Positions 46,529 through 55,590 are shown, counted from the first letter of the stretch. The stretch: 64,000 bases of DNA from JARRPM01 sp963792815 (GCA_963792815.1 CAWBXR010000006.1:248001-312000), one strand, 5' to 3'. Notes: a model not told the origin generated them from the sequence alone. Made by a program: numbers and translations.

Positions 46529-46552
46529 GGCCACAAAACAAGGTTTGTGGCC
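46529..46552 (-). terminator. Hairpin after cnoX, possible terminator
   Basis: GGCCACAAA (46529-46537) and TTTGTGGCC (46544-46552) form a perfect 9-bp stem with a six-base loop, 20 bases beyond the cnoX stop and upstream of the acyl-CoA dehydrogenase operon. No T-tract follows, so termination efficiency is uncertain. Confidence 0.4.
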
Positions 46553-46571
46553 GGGCCAAATCAGGACGCAA

Positions 46572-47426
46572 TCAGTAGAGCAAGCTGTATAACTTGCGCT
46601 GGTACTCGGCCGCCAGCGGGTCCCCTTTGCCGAGGCTGGCAATGGTATCCAGCAGCAGCTTTTTGGTGGCGCCGTCGGCGTGGGCCAGGTCCTTCCTGAG
46701 AATGCCGATCAGGCACTCCATGGCGTCCTTGAACTGGCCGCTGTCAGTGTACTGCACCGCCAGTTGGTGGCGCAGGTCGAGGTCGTCGGGGGCGGCTGCA
46801 AGACGCTGCTCGAGCGCCTCGATCTCGGGGCTTTTGGCTGCCTCGCGCTTGATCTCCAGCTGGGCCCGCAGTTGTTCCCAGGCGGCGTCCTGGTCCGCCA
46901 GGCGCACGGTGGCCAGCACCGTCTCGGCCTCGTCCAGGCGCAGGCTTTCGATCAGGGCGCGGGCGTAGGCCAGGGTGATATCGAGGCGCCGGCCGGAATC
47001 TTCCCAGGCCTGGCGCAGCGGTGACAGCGCCGCGGCGAAGTCGCCGGCGTCCATGGCCTCCATGGCCATCTGCAACAGCCCGTCCCAGGGCTTGGGTAAA
47101 TACTTCTCCAGCATCTGGCGCACCTGGGCCTCGGGCTGGGCGCCGGCGAAACCGTCCACCGGCTGGCCGTTTTGCATCACCATTACCGTGGGCAGGCTGC
47201 GCACCCCGAACTGCTGGGCGATCATCTGCTGGTCGTCGGCGTTGACCTTGGCCAGCAGGAACGCGCCCTTGTACTCGGTGGCTATTTTTTCCAGCAATGG
47301 CATCAGAACCTTGCACGGTTCACACCAGTCGGCCCAGAAATCCACCACCACGGGTCGCTTGTGGGACTCGTCGATCAGAAGTTGAGCCGCATTGGACTCG
47401 TCGATATTAACTATGTAATTGCTCAT
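46572..47426 (-). CDS. cnoX: CnoX/YbbN-like chaperedoxin (thioredoxin domain plus TPR)
   Basis: A 284-residue cytosolic protein with an N-terminal thioredoxin domain (VVDFWADWCEPCKVLMPLLE, CEPC instead of CGPC) and a C-terminal TPR region of about 150 residues. CnoX/YbbN holds oxidatively damaged proteins and passes them to DnaK/DnaJ or GroEL. The start MSNYIVNIDES at 47426 was chosen over the long open frame that runs back into dapB. It lies 19 bases after dapB at the end of a run of chaperone genes on the same strand, a sensible functional grouping. Confidence 0.88.
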   Translation of the reverse strand: MSNYIVNIDESNAAQLLIDESHKRPVVVDFWADWCEPCKVLMPLLEKIATEYKGAFLLAKVNADDQQMIAQQFGVRSLPTVMVMQNGQPVDGFAGAQPEAQVRQMLEKYLPKPWDGLLQMAMEAMDAGDFAAALSPLRQAWEDSGRRLDITLAYARALIESLRLDEAETVLATVRLADQDAAWEQLRAQLEIKREAAKSPEIEALEQRLAAAPDDLDLRHQLAVQYTDSGQFKDAMECLIGILRKDLAHADGATKKLLLDTIASLGKGDPLAAEYQRKLYSLLY

Positions 47427-47445
47427 GGAACTCCCCCTGACCTCC

Positions 47446-48268
47446 CTACAAAAGCACCTTTTTAAGCCCGAGCACATCCTGCATGTCGTACATGCCGGCT
47501 TCCCGTCCCGCCAGCCAGCCGGCCGCGCGCACGGCGCCCCGGGCAAAGGACATTCGGCTCGAGGCCTTGTGGGTAATCTCCACCCGCTCGCCATCGGCGG
47601 CGAAGGTGACCGTGTGGTCACCCACGATATCCCCGGCACGCACAGTGGCAAAGCCGATGGTTTCGCGCGAGCGCGCGCCGGTCTGGCCCTCCCGGCCGTA
47701 CACCGCCACCTTGTCGAGGTCGCGCCCGAGGGCGCTGGCCACCACCTGGCCCATGCTCAGGGCGGTGCCTGAGGGCGCGTCGATCTTGTGGCGATGGTGG
47801 GCCTCGTAGACCTCGATATCGACCTCGTCCCCGAGTACCCGGGCGGCCATATCCAGCAACTGGAAGCACAGGTTGACGCCGGTGCTGAAATTGGAGGCCT
47901 TGCAGATAGCGACGGAGCCCGCTGCCCGCTCGATCTCCGCGAGCTGCTCCGGGGTGAAGCCGGTTGTGCCGATTACCACCGCCACATTGTGCTGCGCGCA
48001 TACCGCCACGTTGGCCGCGGTGGCTGCGGGCACGGTGAAATCGATAAGCACATCGATCTGCCCGATTACATCCGCAAGCTTGCCCACGACCGGCACGCCG
48101 TTGCGGCCCTGGCCGGACAGCTCGCCGGAATCCGCGCCCAGGAAACTGCTGCCGGGCTGCTCGATCGCGGCGACCAGTTCCAGCTCGCTCCCCGGCCAGT
48201 GCTATCGCTTCCACCAGGGTGCGCCCCATCCGCCCGGCCGCGCCGGTGATCCCGATTCGCGTACTCAT
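47446..48268 (-). CDS. dapB: 4-hydroxy-tetrahydrodipicolinate reductase (frameshifted by one base)
   Basis: Second committed step of lysine/diaminopimelate synthesis. The start MSTRIGITGAAGRMGRTLVE at 48268 carries the NAD(P)H-binding GxxGRMG motif. After about 26 residues homology moves to the next frame (SELELVAAIEQPGSSFLGAD), which continues through IGTTGF, EAHHRHKIDAPSGTA (catalytic His/Lys) and HKASSRMSFARGAVRAA to the stop at 47446. One extra base in the C4 run at 48190-48193 (plus strand) explains the shift. DapB is normally essential, so a sequencing error is likely. The start overlaps the dnaJ stop (ATGA). Confidence 0.9.
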
Positions 48269-49398
48269 ATTTTCAGGTCGTCAAAGAAGCTTTTCACACC
48301 CTCGAACCAGCTGGTCTGGCGCGGGGACTGGGCATGGCCGCCCTTGCCGAGGGTCTTCTGGAACTGCTCCAGCAGCGCCTTCTGCTCCTTGTTAAGGTTC
48401 ACCGGTGTTTCCACTACCGCCCGGCACAGCAGGTCGCCCACGCTGCCACCGCGCACCGGCTTGACGCCTTTGCCGCGCAGCCGGAACAGTTTGCCGGTCT
48501 GGGTCTCGGCGGGGATTTTCAGTTTGACACGGCCATCGAGGGTCGGCACTTCCAGCTCACCCCCCAGCGCGGCGTCCACAAAGGTGATGGGCACCTCGCA
48601 GTACAGGTTCTTGCCGTCGCGCTCGAATATATTGTGCTGGCGCACCGACATCTGCACGAACAGATCCCCGGGTGGCCCGCCATCCGGGCCCGCCTCGCCC
48701 TCGCCGGACAGGCGGATGCGATCGCCGGTATCCACTCCCGGGGGCACCTTGACGGAGAGGGTGCGGGTTTTCTCGACCCGGCCCTGGCCGTGACAGGCGT
48801 TGCAGGGGTCGGAGATGGTCTTGCCGCGGCCGCGACAGCTGGGACAGGTCTGCTGCACCTGGAAAAAGCCCTGCTGCATACGCACCTGGCCGGCGCCGCC
48901 ACAGGTACCGCAGGTAATGGGCGAGCTGCCCTTCTTCGCGCCGGAGCCGTCACATTTATCGCAGGTGCTGAGGCTCGGAACCTTGATTTCCACGGTGGTG
49001 CCGCGCACCGCGTCCTCAAGGGAAATATCCAGGGTATAGCGCAGGTCGGAGCCGCGCTGGGGTCCGCCCCGGCCGCGACCGCCGCCGCCACCGAAGATGT
49101 CACCGAAGACATCGCCGAAGATGTCGCTGAAATTGCCGCCGCCGAATCCGCCGGCGCCGCCGCCCATGCTCGGGTCTACCCCCGCATGGCCGTACTTGTC
49201 GTAGGCCGCCCGCTTCTGGGGGTCCATCAGCACATCGTAGGCCTCGGTGGCCTCCTTGAACTTGTTGTCGGCGTCCGGGTCATCGGGGTTGCGATCCGGG
49301 TGAAACTTCATCGCCACCCGGCGATACGCCTTCTTTATTTCCTTGTCGTCCGTGCTCTTGCTGACGCCGAGAACTTCGTAATAATCGCGTTTTGACAT
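48265..49398 (-). CDS. dnaJ: Chaperone protein DnaJ
   Basis: Co-chaperone that delivers unfolded substrates to DnaK and stimulates its ATPase. The 377-residue product has the J domain (MSKRDYYEVLGVSKSTDDKE, HPD in KFHPDRNPDD), a Gly/Phe-rich region, and four zinc-finger repeats of CxxCxGxG type (CDKCDGSG, CGTCGGAG, CPSCRGRG, CNACHGQG), then the C-terminal substrate domains. It follows dnaK by 125 bases that contain two hairpins, and overlaps dapB by four bases. Confidence 0.97.
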   Translation of the reverse strand: MSKRDYYEVLGVSKSTDDKEIKKAYRRVAMKFHPDRNPDDPDADNKFKEATEAYDVLMDPQKRAAYDKYGHAGVDPSMGGGAGGFGGGNFSDIFGDVFGDIFGGGGGRGRGGPQRGSDLRYTLDISLEDAVRGTTVEIKVPSLSTCDKCDGSGAKKGSSPITCGTCGGAGQVRMQQGFFQVQQTCPSCRGRGKTISDPCNACHGQGRVEKTRTLSVKVPPGVDTGDRIRLSGEGEAGPDGGPPGDLFVQMSVRQHNIFERDGKNLYCEVPITFVDAALGGELEVPTLDGRVKLKIPAETQTGKLFRLRGKGVKPVRGGSVGDLLCRAVVETPVNLNKEQKALLEQFQKTLGKGGHAQSPRQTSWFEGVKSFFDDLKI

Positions 49399-49436
49399 AG
49401 AACCCTGCGGTTTTTTACCCGCTTATCTGAAATGAC

Positions 49437-49501
49437 TACGCGGGCCCGTAAGTCCCGCGTCGTCATGGCTTTGTCCGTGGCCGGATTGCTCCGGCCGGTA
49501 A
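49437..49501. other. Two hairpins in the dnaK-dnaJ gap
   Basis: An imperfect inverted repeat (GACTACGCGGG with TCCCGCGTCGTC, about 49434-49465) and a perfect one (GGCCGGA, loop TTGC, TCCGGCC, about 49480-49497) lie between dnaK and dnaJ. Neither has a T-tract. They could partly attenuate dnaJ expression or stabilise the dnaK message. Confidence 0.35.
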
Positions 49502-49523
49502 TCAGACCTGTAAGTACTGCGCC

Positions 49524-51446
49524 TTACTTCTTGTCGTCCTTCACTTCCTCGAACTCGGCGTCGACCACGTCATCGGCAGCGGCTTCGGCCTGCTCGCCGC
49601 CACCGGCGGCGTTCTCAGCTGCCGCGGCCTGGGCCGTGTACATCTTCTGGGCCACCGGGCTGGTCGCTTCGGTAAGCTTGGCAGCCGCCGCGTCGACAGC
49701 GTCCTTGTCGTCCGCCTTGAGCGCAGCTTCCGCCTCGGTCAGGGCCGCTTCGATAGCCGCCTTTTCCTCGTCGGAGGCGTGCTCGCCGCCCTCTTCCAGG
49801 GTCTTGCGCGCGGCGTGCACCAGGCCATCCAGGGTGTTGCGCGAGGTGATCAGGTCGGCGAACTTGGCATCCGCCTCGGCGTTGAGCTCCGCGTCCGACA
49901 CCATTTTTTCGATCTCTTCATCGGTCAGGCCGCCGGAAGCCGTAATCCGGATGGACTGCTCCTTGCCGGTCGCCTTGTCCTTGGCCGAGACGTGCAGGAT
50001 GCCGTTGGCGTCAAGGTCGAAGGTGACCTCGATCTGCGGCATGCCGCGCGGCGCCGGCGGGATATCCGCCAGGTCAAACCGGCCCAGGGACTTGTTGCCC
50101 GTGGCCTGCTTGCGCTCGCCCTGCACCACGTGAATGGTCACAGCAGTCTGGTTGTCGTCAGCGGTGGAGAAGATCTGCGACTTCTTGGTCGGGATCGTGG
50201 TGTTCTTCTCGATCAGCGGCGTGGCCACACCGCCCATGGTCTCGATACCCAGGGTCAGCGGGGTCACGTCCAGCAGCAGTACGTCTTTCACGTCACCGGC
50301 CAGTACGCCGCCCTGGATCGAGGCGCCGATAGCCACGGCCTCGTCCGGGTTAACATCCTTGCGCGGCTCCTTGCCGAAGTAGTCCGCCACTTTCTTCTGC
50401 ACCATCGGCATACGGGTCTGCCCGCCCACCAGGATGACGTCGTCGATTTCGCTGGGGCTCTTGCCCGCGTCCTTCAGGGCGGTCTTCACCGGCTCCATGG
50501 AGCGGTTGACCAGCTCTTCCACCAGCGACTCCAGCTTGGCGCGGGACAGCTTCACCACCAGGTGCTTGGGCCCGGTCGCGTCAGCGGTGATATAGGGCAG
50601 GTTGACCTCTGTCTGCTGGGCACTGGACAGCTCGATCTTGGCTTTTTCCGCCGCTTCCTTCAGGCGCTGCAGGGCCAGGGGATCGTTGTGCAGGTCGATA
50701 CCGCTCTCTTTCTTGAACTCCGCCGCCAGGTACTCGATAAGACGCATGTCGAAGTCCTCGCCCCCGAGGAAGGTGTCGCCGTTGGTCGACAGCACTTCAA
50801 ACTGGTGCTCGCCGTCCACTTCCGCAATCTCGATGATCGAGATATCGAAGGTACCGCCACCGAGGTCATAGACCGCGATAGTGTGGTCGCCCTTGGCCTT
50901 GTCCATGCCGTAGGCCAGGGCGGCCGCGGTGGGCTCGTTGATAATACGCTTGACGTTGAGGCCGGCAATCTTGCCCGCGTCCTTGGTCGCCTGGCGCTGG
51001 GAATCGTTGAAATAGGCCGGCACGGTGATAACCGCCTCGGTCACCGGCTCGCCAAGAAACTCCTCGGCGGTCTTTTTCATCTTGCGCAGCACCTCAGCAG
51101 AGACCTGCGGGGGCGCCATTTTCTCGTCGCGAACCTGCACCCAGGCGTCGCCGTTGTCCGCTTCCACAATCTTGTAGGGGACCATCTTGATGTCTTTCTG
51201 GACCACGTCGTCCTTGAACTTGCGGCCGATCAGGCGCTTCACCGCATACAGGGTGTTGTGCGGGTTGGTCACCGCCTGGCGCTTGGCGCTCTGGCCCACC
51301 AGGATTTCGCCTTCATCGGTGTAACCGACGATGGACGGGGTGGTGCGGTCGCCCTCTGCGTTCTCTATAACCCTGGGCTTGCCGCCCTCGAGCACTGATA
51401 CGCAGGAGTTGGTCGTCCCGAGGTCGATACCAATAATCTTACCCAT
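49524..51446 (-). CDS. dnaK: Chaperone protein DnaK (Hsp70)
   Basis: ATP-dependent Hsp70 foldase. The 640-residue product starts MGKIIGIDLGTTNSCVSVLE (phosphate-binding loop 1) and has NEPTAAALAYG, DLGGGTFDISIIEI, LVGGQTRMP and the interdomain linker DVLLLDVTPLTLG. The C-terminus ends EFEEVKDDKK, the EEVD-like tail of bacterial DnaK. An RpoH-type promoter is visible upstream. It is flanked by grpE and dnaJ on the same strand. Confidence 0.98.
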   Translation of the reverse strand: MGKIIGIDLGTTNSCVSVLEGGKPRVIENAEGDRTTPSIVGYTDEGEILVGQSAKRQAVTNPHNTLYAVKRLIGRKFKDDVVQKDIKMVPYKIVEADNGDAWVQVRDEKMAPPQVSAEVLRKMKKTAEEFLGEPVTEAVITVPAYFNDSQRQATKDAGKIAGLNVKRIINEPTAAALAYGMDKAKGDHTIAVYDLGGGTFDISIIEIAEVDGEHQFEVLSTNGDTFLGGEDFDMRLIEYLAAEFKKESGIDLHNDPLALQRLKEAAEKAKIELSSAQQTEVNLPYITADATGPKHLVVKLSRAKLESLVEELVNRSMEPVKTALKDAGKSPSEIDDVILVGGQTRMPMVQKKVADYFGKEPRKDVNPDEAVAIGASIQGGVLAGDVKDVLLLDVTPLTLGIETMGGVATPLIEKNTTIPTKKSQIFSTADDNQTAVTIHVVQGERKQATGNKSLGRFDLADIPPAPRGMPQIEVTFDLDANGILHVSAKDKATGKEQSIRITASGGLTDEEIEKMVSDAELNAEADAKFADLITSRNTLDGLVHAARKTLEEGGEHASDEEKAAIEAALTEAEAALKADDKDAVDAAAAKLTEATSPVAQKMYTAQAAAAENAAGGGEQAEAAADDVVDAEFEEVKDDKK

Positions 51447-51504
51447 GTGTTTCTCTCCGTTTGCTTGGACAGGCGCTGCCTGCCACTGTAATTGCGATGT
51501 TCTC

Positions 51505-51533
51505 TATATTGGCCCAACACGGCCAAATTCAAG
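51505..51533 (-). promoter_or_regulatory. RpoH (sigma-32)-type promoter of dnaK
   Basis: On the minus strand CTTGAA (51533-51528) is followed after 14 bases by GCCAATATA (51513-51505), close to the heat-shock consensus CTTGAAA and CCCCATnTA. It lies about 60-85 bases upstream of the dnaK start, in the grpE-dnaK gap. Confidence 0.7.
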
Positions 51534-51564
51534 GGCCAGGGGCATTATTCTTTGCCCGGGGGCC

Positions 51565-52155
51565 TTATCCTGCCGCCTTGCTGACCATGACCATGGCGGG
51601 GCGCAGCAGGCGGCCGTTGAGGGTATAGCCTTTCTGCATCACTGCTATCACGGAATTGGGCTCCACCTCGGCGTTTTCGACCATGCTCATGGCCTGGTGC
51701 AGGTTGGGGTCGAAGGGCTCGCCCATGGGGTCTACCGTCTCGATATTGAACTTGCGCAAGGCGTCCAGGAAGCTCTTCAGGGTTAACTCGACCCCCTCGG
51801 CAAAGGGCTTTACGGCCGCCTCCTGGCCTGCGGTTGCCTCCAGGGCCCGCTCCAGGTTATCCACCACCGGCAGCAGCTCCCGGGCAAACTGCTCGAGGCC
51901 GAATTTGCGGGCCTTTTCGACGTCCTGCTCGGCCCGGCGCTTGATGTTCTGGGCATCGGCATGGGAGCGCAGGGCGGTGTCCCTGGCCGCGGCCAGGTCC
52001 TCCTCCAGTTGCGCTACGACGCTCTCCAGCGAGGGCTCGCCATCTGCCTCCTCGCCTGCAGCGCCGGCCTCAGCCGCTGTTTCGAGCTCCGCCTGCGGCG
52101 ATTGCTGTTGATCCTGGTCCGCGGTTTCCGCCTGTTCCTGTTTGTGATCGGCCAC
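51565..52155 (-). CDS. grpE: Nucleotide exchange factor GrpE
   Basis: Releases ADP from DnaK. I chose the GTG at 52155 because GGAGG lies six bases upstream and the resulting 196 residues match the family; an in-frame ATG further upstream lacks a site. The N-terminus is acidic and Gln-rich and probably disordered, followed by the long dimer helix (LEEDLAAARDTALRSHADAQ) and the C-terminal signature NSVIAVMQKGYTLNGRLLRP. It lies between hrcA and dnaK in the usual order. Confidence 0.94.
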   Translation of the reverse strand: MADHKQEQAETADQDQQQSPQAELETAAEAGAAGEEADGEPSLESVVAQLEEDLAAARDTALRSHADAQNIKRRAEQDVEKARKFGLEQFARELLPVVDNLERALEATAGQEAAVKPFAEGVELTLKSFLDALRKFNIETVDPMGEPFDPNLHQAMSMVENAEVEPNSVIAVMQKGYTLNGRLLRPAMVMVSKAAG

Positions 52156-52250
52156 GCCTGCCCTCCGTTTATGGCTGTTACGGGTCAAATATAGGTTTGC
52201 AGTCGGATATGGGGGCCAGAACCCGCCAATTCAAGGCGGGTGGGGGGGAA

Positions 52251-53279
52251 TTAGCTGCTGAGGGCCGAGCTGAGCATCCGGGCGGTGACATCGACGATGG
52301 GAATGACCCGTTCATAGGCCATGCGGGTGGGGCCGATCACCCCCAGCACGCCCAGCATCCGGTCGCCGTCGCTGTAGGGCGCGGTAATGACGCTGTAGTT
52401 GCCAAAGACCTTGTAGCCCGCCTCCTCGCCGATGAATATCTGGATACCCTCGGCCCGGCTGCAGCGCTCCAGCAGGTGCAGCAGGTCTTTTTTGCGCTCG
52501 AAGGCGTCGAACAGGCCCCGCAACTGGAGCATTTCCTCCGCCGTGGCATTGCCCACCAGCCGCGACTTGCCCACCACCATGCAGTCCTCGCCCTCGGAGT
52601 CCTGCTCCAGGGCCTGGTTGGCCAGGTCCAGGGAGGCCTGCAGGTAACTGTCGATCCGGCTGCGGGCATCCTGCATTTCCTGCAGGATCTGCTCCTTGAC
52701 CAGGTGCAGTGGGCGCCCGGCAAAACGCTGGTTGACCATCGCCGCCGCCTCCCGCAACTGGGCCTCGCTAAACACCCGCTGGGTGTGGATGATGCGGTTC
52801 TGCACCTCCCGCTCGTTGATCACCAGGATCACCAGCACCCTGTCCCCCGACAGGGGCAGGAACTCCACCTGGCGCAGCTGGTGGGCCTCCTGTCGCGGCA
52901 CGGTGACCAGGCCCGCCTGGGCGGTGATGCTCGACAGCAGGGCCGAGGCGGACTGCACCAGCTCGGTGGAAGACTTGTCCGGGTTGAGCTCGGCGCGCAT
53001 CCTGGCGACAGCCTCCTGGTCCAGCGGCTTCACCTGCAACAGGCTGTCGACAAACAGGCGGTAGCCCAGTGCCGTCGGCACCCGGCCGGCGGAGGTATGG
53101 GGGGAGTGCAGGTAGCCCTTGTCCTCCAGGTCGGACATGACATTGCGGATGGTGGCGGCGCTGACGGGCAGGCCGGCTTCCTCAAGCAGGGTTCTGGAGC
53201 CCACGGGCTGGCCGTCGCGAATATGGCGCTCCACCAGTGTCTTCAACAGAATACGTGCCCGTTCGGAAATATCAGCCAT
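52251..53279 (-). CDS. hrcA: Heat-inducible transcription repressor HrcA
   Basis: Represses class I heat-shock operons by binding CIRCE elements. The product of 342 residues starts MADISERARILLKTLVERHI and has an N-terminal winged helix (VSAATIRNVMSDLEDKGYLH, HTSAGRVPTALGYRLFVD) and the C-terminal GAF-like domain (IFIGEEAGYKVFGNYSVITA, GPTRMAYERVIPIVD). HrcA in gammaproteobacteria alongside an RpoH promoter is a mixed regulatory arrangement. No CIRCE (TTAGCACTC-N9-GAGTGCTAA) is visible upstream, so if it acts here the site lies elsewhere, for example before groES. Confidence 0.96.
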   Translation of the reverse strand: MADISERARILLKTLVERHIRDGQPVGSRTLLEEAGLPVSAATIRNVMSDLEDKGYLHSPHTSAGRVPTALGYRLFVDSLLQVKPLDQEAVARMRAELNPDKSSTELVQSASALLSSITAQAGLVTVPRQEAHQLRQVEFLPLSGDRVLVILVINEREVQNRIIHTQRVFSEAQLREAAAMVNQRFAGRPLHLVKEQILQEMQDARSRIDSYLQASLDLANQALEQDSEGEDCMVVGKSRLVGNATAEEMLQLRGLFDAFERKKDLLHLLERCSRAEGIQIFIGEEAGYKVFGNYSVITAPYSDGDRMLGVLGVIGPTRMAYERVIPIVDVTARMLSSALSS

Positions 53280-53304
53280 TGCCTTTCCTGTTAACAACAA
53301 GTAC

Positions 53305-53324
53305 CTGTGACGGTTTTATCACAG
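53305..53324. promoter_or_regulatory. Inverted repeat in the hrcA-recN divergent promoter region
   Basis: CTGTGA (53305-53310) and TCACAG (53319-53324) form a perfect inverted repeat with an eight-base centre. It resembles a CRP half-site pair but with N8 instead of N6, and does not match LexA (needs CTGT-N8-ACAG) or CIRCE. It overlaps the likely hrcA promoter, so an operator role is plausible. Confidence 0.35.
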
Positions 53325-53398
53325 CGCCTGCTATTTACAAGAGGCGATGTCAGCGGGACCCGGACAAAGAAGGTATTTATGCCGCCAACGTTCTGGGG

Positions 53399-53404
53399 TA
53401 TAAA
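53399..53404 (+). promoter_or_regulatory. Candidate -10 box of recN
   Basis: TATAAA at 53399-53404 lies 24 bases before the recN ATG, with a weak TTTATG -35-like hexamer 17 bases upstream (53376-53381). No LexA box is seen nearby, unlike E. coli recN. Confidence 0.35.
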
Positions 53405-53428
53405 AGGTGAAACCTGCAGGCTTCCCCC

Positions 53429-55084
53429 ATGCTCACTCATATCAGTATCAGTAACTACACCATCGTTGCGGCGCTGGAGATTGATTTCGCCCGCGGCATG
53501 ACCGTCATCACCGGTGAAACCGGCGCCGGCAAGTCCATCATGCTGGATGCCCTGGGCTTGTGCCTGGGCGACCGGGCAGACCCCAAGACGGTGCGCCACG
53601 GCTGTGAGCGGGCGGAAATCGTGGCCGGCTTTGATGTCGGCGCAATTCCCCAGGCCGTGTCCTGGTTGCAGGAGCGGGACCTGTACTATTCGGAAGAATG
53701 CCTGCTGCGCAGAACCGTCACCACCGAGGGCCGCAGCCGGGCCTATATCAACGGCACCGCGTCCACCCTGCAGGACTGCGCCGAGCTGGGCGCCCTGCTG
53801 ATCGACATCCACAGCCAGCACGCCCACCAGTCACTGCTGCGCAAACCCGTGCAGCGCGAACTGCTGGACGCCTACGCCGGCCACCTGCCCCTCACCCGGG
53901 AAGTGGAGCAGATCGCCTCGGACTGGCTGCGTGGGCGGCGCGAGCTGGATCTACTGACCAGCACCCGGGACGAGCAGACCGCCCGGGCCCAGTTACTGGC
54001 CTACCAGGTGGACGAACTGGACGCCCTGGGCCTGCGCGATGGCGAGCTGGGCACCCTGGAACAGGAATTGAAGCTGCTGGCCAATGCCGAACACATCCTG
54101 AAGGCCTCGCACCAGGCGCTGGAAATGTGCGAAGAACACGAAAGCGGCGTGCGCAAGGCCCTGCAACTGCTCAGCGGTGACGCCCAGGCAACGAAGGCCG
54201 CGGCCAGCGCGAGGGAGTTGCTGGATTCTGCCGCCATCGCCCTGAGCGAAGCGGGCAGCGAGATACAACACCATATCGACAGCGTGGAGATCGACCCCCA
54301 GCGCCTGGCGGACGTGGAACAGCGGCTGGCGGATATCTACGATGTGGCGCGCAAACACCGGGTGCTGCCGGAGGCCGTGGGTGAGCTGCACCAGCGCCTG
54401 TGCCAGGAGTTGCAGGAGCTGGCGGACGGCGGCGAGCGCATCGGGCAGCTGGAGGGCGAGCTGGCCGAGCTGGCACAGCGCTATGCCAGCGGCGCGGCCA
54501 AACTGGGCAAGCAGCGGCGCAGCGCCGCGGGCAAGCTGGTCAAGCAGGCCGGCACGGTGCTGGCCTCGCTGGCGATGGGGCACTGCGAGCTGGAAATAGC
54601 CCTGGCCCCGCGCGGCAGCAAGGACCCCCACCCCCACGGTAGTGAAGACGTGGAATTCCTGATCAGCACCAACCCCGGCGCCCCGACCCAGCCCCTTGGC
54701 AAAATTGCCTCGGGCGGCGAGTTATCGCGCATCAGCCTCGCCATCCAGGTGGTGACGGCCAGCAGCGGCACCGTGCCGAGCATGGTGTTCGACGAGGTGG
54801 ACGTGGGCATCGGCGGCGCCGTGGCGGAGGTGGTGGGAAAACTGCTGCGCACCCTGGCGGAGCAGGCCCAGGTACTGTGTGTCACTCACCTGCCCCAGGT
54901 TGCGGCCCAGGGTCACCAGCACCTGCGGGTCAGCAAGAGCATCGCCGGCAAGTCGGTGCAGACCGCCATGGACGTATTGCGCGAAGAGGAAAAAGTCGAG
55001 GAGATTGCCAGAATGCTGGGCGGCGTGAAAATTACTGCCCAGACCCTGGCCCATGCCCGCGAAATGCTCGAGGGCCAGACCTGA
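53429..55084 (+). CDS. recN: DNA repair protein RecN
   Basis: SMC-like ATPase acting in double-strand-break repair. The 551-residue product starts MLTHISISNYTIVAALEIDF, has Walker A in TGETGAGKSIMLDAL, a long helical coiled-coil region in the middle, the ABC signature (ASGGELSRISLAIQ) and Walker B (SMVFDEVDVGIGGAVAEVVG). Length is typical. It is divergent from hrcA and converges with fur (nine-base gap). Confidence 0.97.
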   Translation: MLTHISISNYTIVAALEIDFARGMTVITGETGAGKSIMLDALGLCLGDRADPKTVRHGCERAEIVAGFDVGAIPQAVSWLQERDLYYSEECLLRRTVTTEGRSRAYINGTASTLQDCAELGALLIDIHSQHAHQSLLRKPVQRELLDAYAGHLPLTREVEQIASDWLRGRRELDLLTSTRDEQTARAQLLAYQVDELDALGLRDGELGTLEQELKLLANAEHILKASHQALEMCEEHESGVRKALQLLSGDAQATKAAASARELLDSAAIALSEAGSEIQHHIDSVEIDPQRLADVEQRLADIYDVARKHRVLPEAVGELHQRLCQELQELADGGERIGQLEGELAELAQRYASGAAKLGKQRRSAAGKLVKQAGTVLASLAMGHCELEIALAPRGSKDPHPHGSEDVEFLISTNPGAPTQPLGKIASGGELSRISLAIQVVTASSGTVPSMVFDEVDVGIGGAVAEVVGKLLRTLAEQAQVLCVTHLPQVAAQGHQHLRVSKSIAGKSVQTAMDVLREEEKVEEIARMLGGVKITAQTLAHAREMLEGQT

Positions 55085-55093
55085 GCCGCGAGG

Positions 55094-55516
55094 TCAGTTG
55101 CCGGGCTTCTTTTTGCGAACGTAGAGCACCAGGGAATGGTCCACCAGCTCGTAGCCGTGCTCGGCGGCGATTTCACGCTGGCGTTTTTCAATGACCAGGT
55201 CGGTAAACTCGACAACCTCGCCTGAGCCGACACAGACCATGTGGTCGTGGTGGTCGCCCTTGGACAGCTCGAATACCGAGTGGCCCGCCTCGAAATTGTG
55301 GCGATCCACCAGGCCGGCACTTTCAAACTGGGTGAGCACCCGGTAGACCGTGGCCAGCCCGACCTCCTCCCCCGCCGCGCGCAGCGCCAGGTAGACGTCC
55401 TCGGCGCTGAGGTGCTGTGCACTCTCCCCGGAAGACTCGAGAATTTGCAGGATTTTCAGGCGTGGCAGGGTAACTTTCAGGCCGGCCTTGCGCAGCTCCT
55501 GGTTTTCGTCTGTCAT
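55094..55516 (-). CDS. fur: Ferric uptake regulator Fur
   Basis: Iron-responsive repressor. The 140-residue product has the winged-helix N-terminus (RKAGLKVTLPRLKILQILE, GLATVYRVLTQFESAGLV) and the metal sites in HNFEAGHSVFEL and GDHHDHMVCVGSGEVVEF. The second Cys of the CxxC zinc motif found in E. coli is a Ser here, as in pseudomonad Fur. It is divergent from bamE, matching the widespread fur-bamE order. Confidence 0.96.
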   Translation of the reverse strand: MTDENQELRKAGLKVTLPRLKILQILESSGESAQHLSAEDVYLALRAAGEEVGLATVYRVLTQFESAGLVDRHNFEAGHSVFELSKGDHHDHMVCVGSGEVVEFTDLVIEKRQREIAAEHGYELVDHSLVLYVRKKKPGN

Positions 55517-55590
55517 TTTGGGAGGGGTTCTCTGTGCAGTCCAGTAGCGGTATCATGCCACCCCGTCCGGACAAGTGGAAGTTTTAACCC

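Noticed and set aside
49779..51398. Long plus-strand frame opposite dnaK
   Set aside because: Antisense shadow of a highly conserved gene; no independent features.
53305..53324. LexA or CRP site for recN/hrcA
   Set aside because: Half-sites are separated by the wrong distance for both (CTGT-N12-ACAG; TGTGA-N8-TCACA), so kept only as a generic inverted repeat.
53280..53428. CIRCE element for HrcA autoregulation
   Set aside because: No TTAGCACTC-N9-GAGTGCTAA or near match is present.
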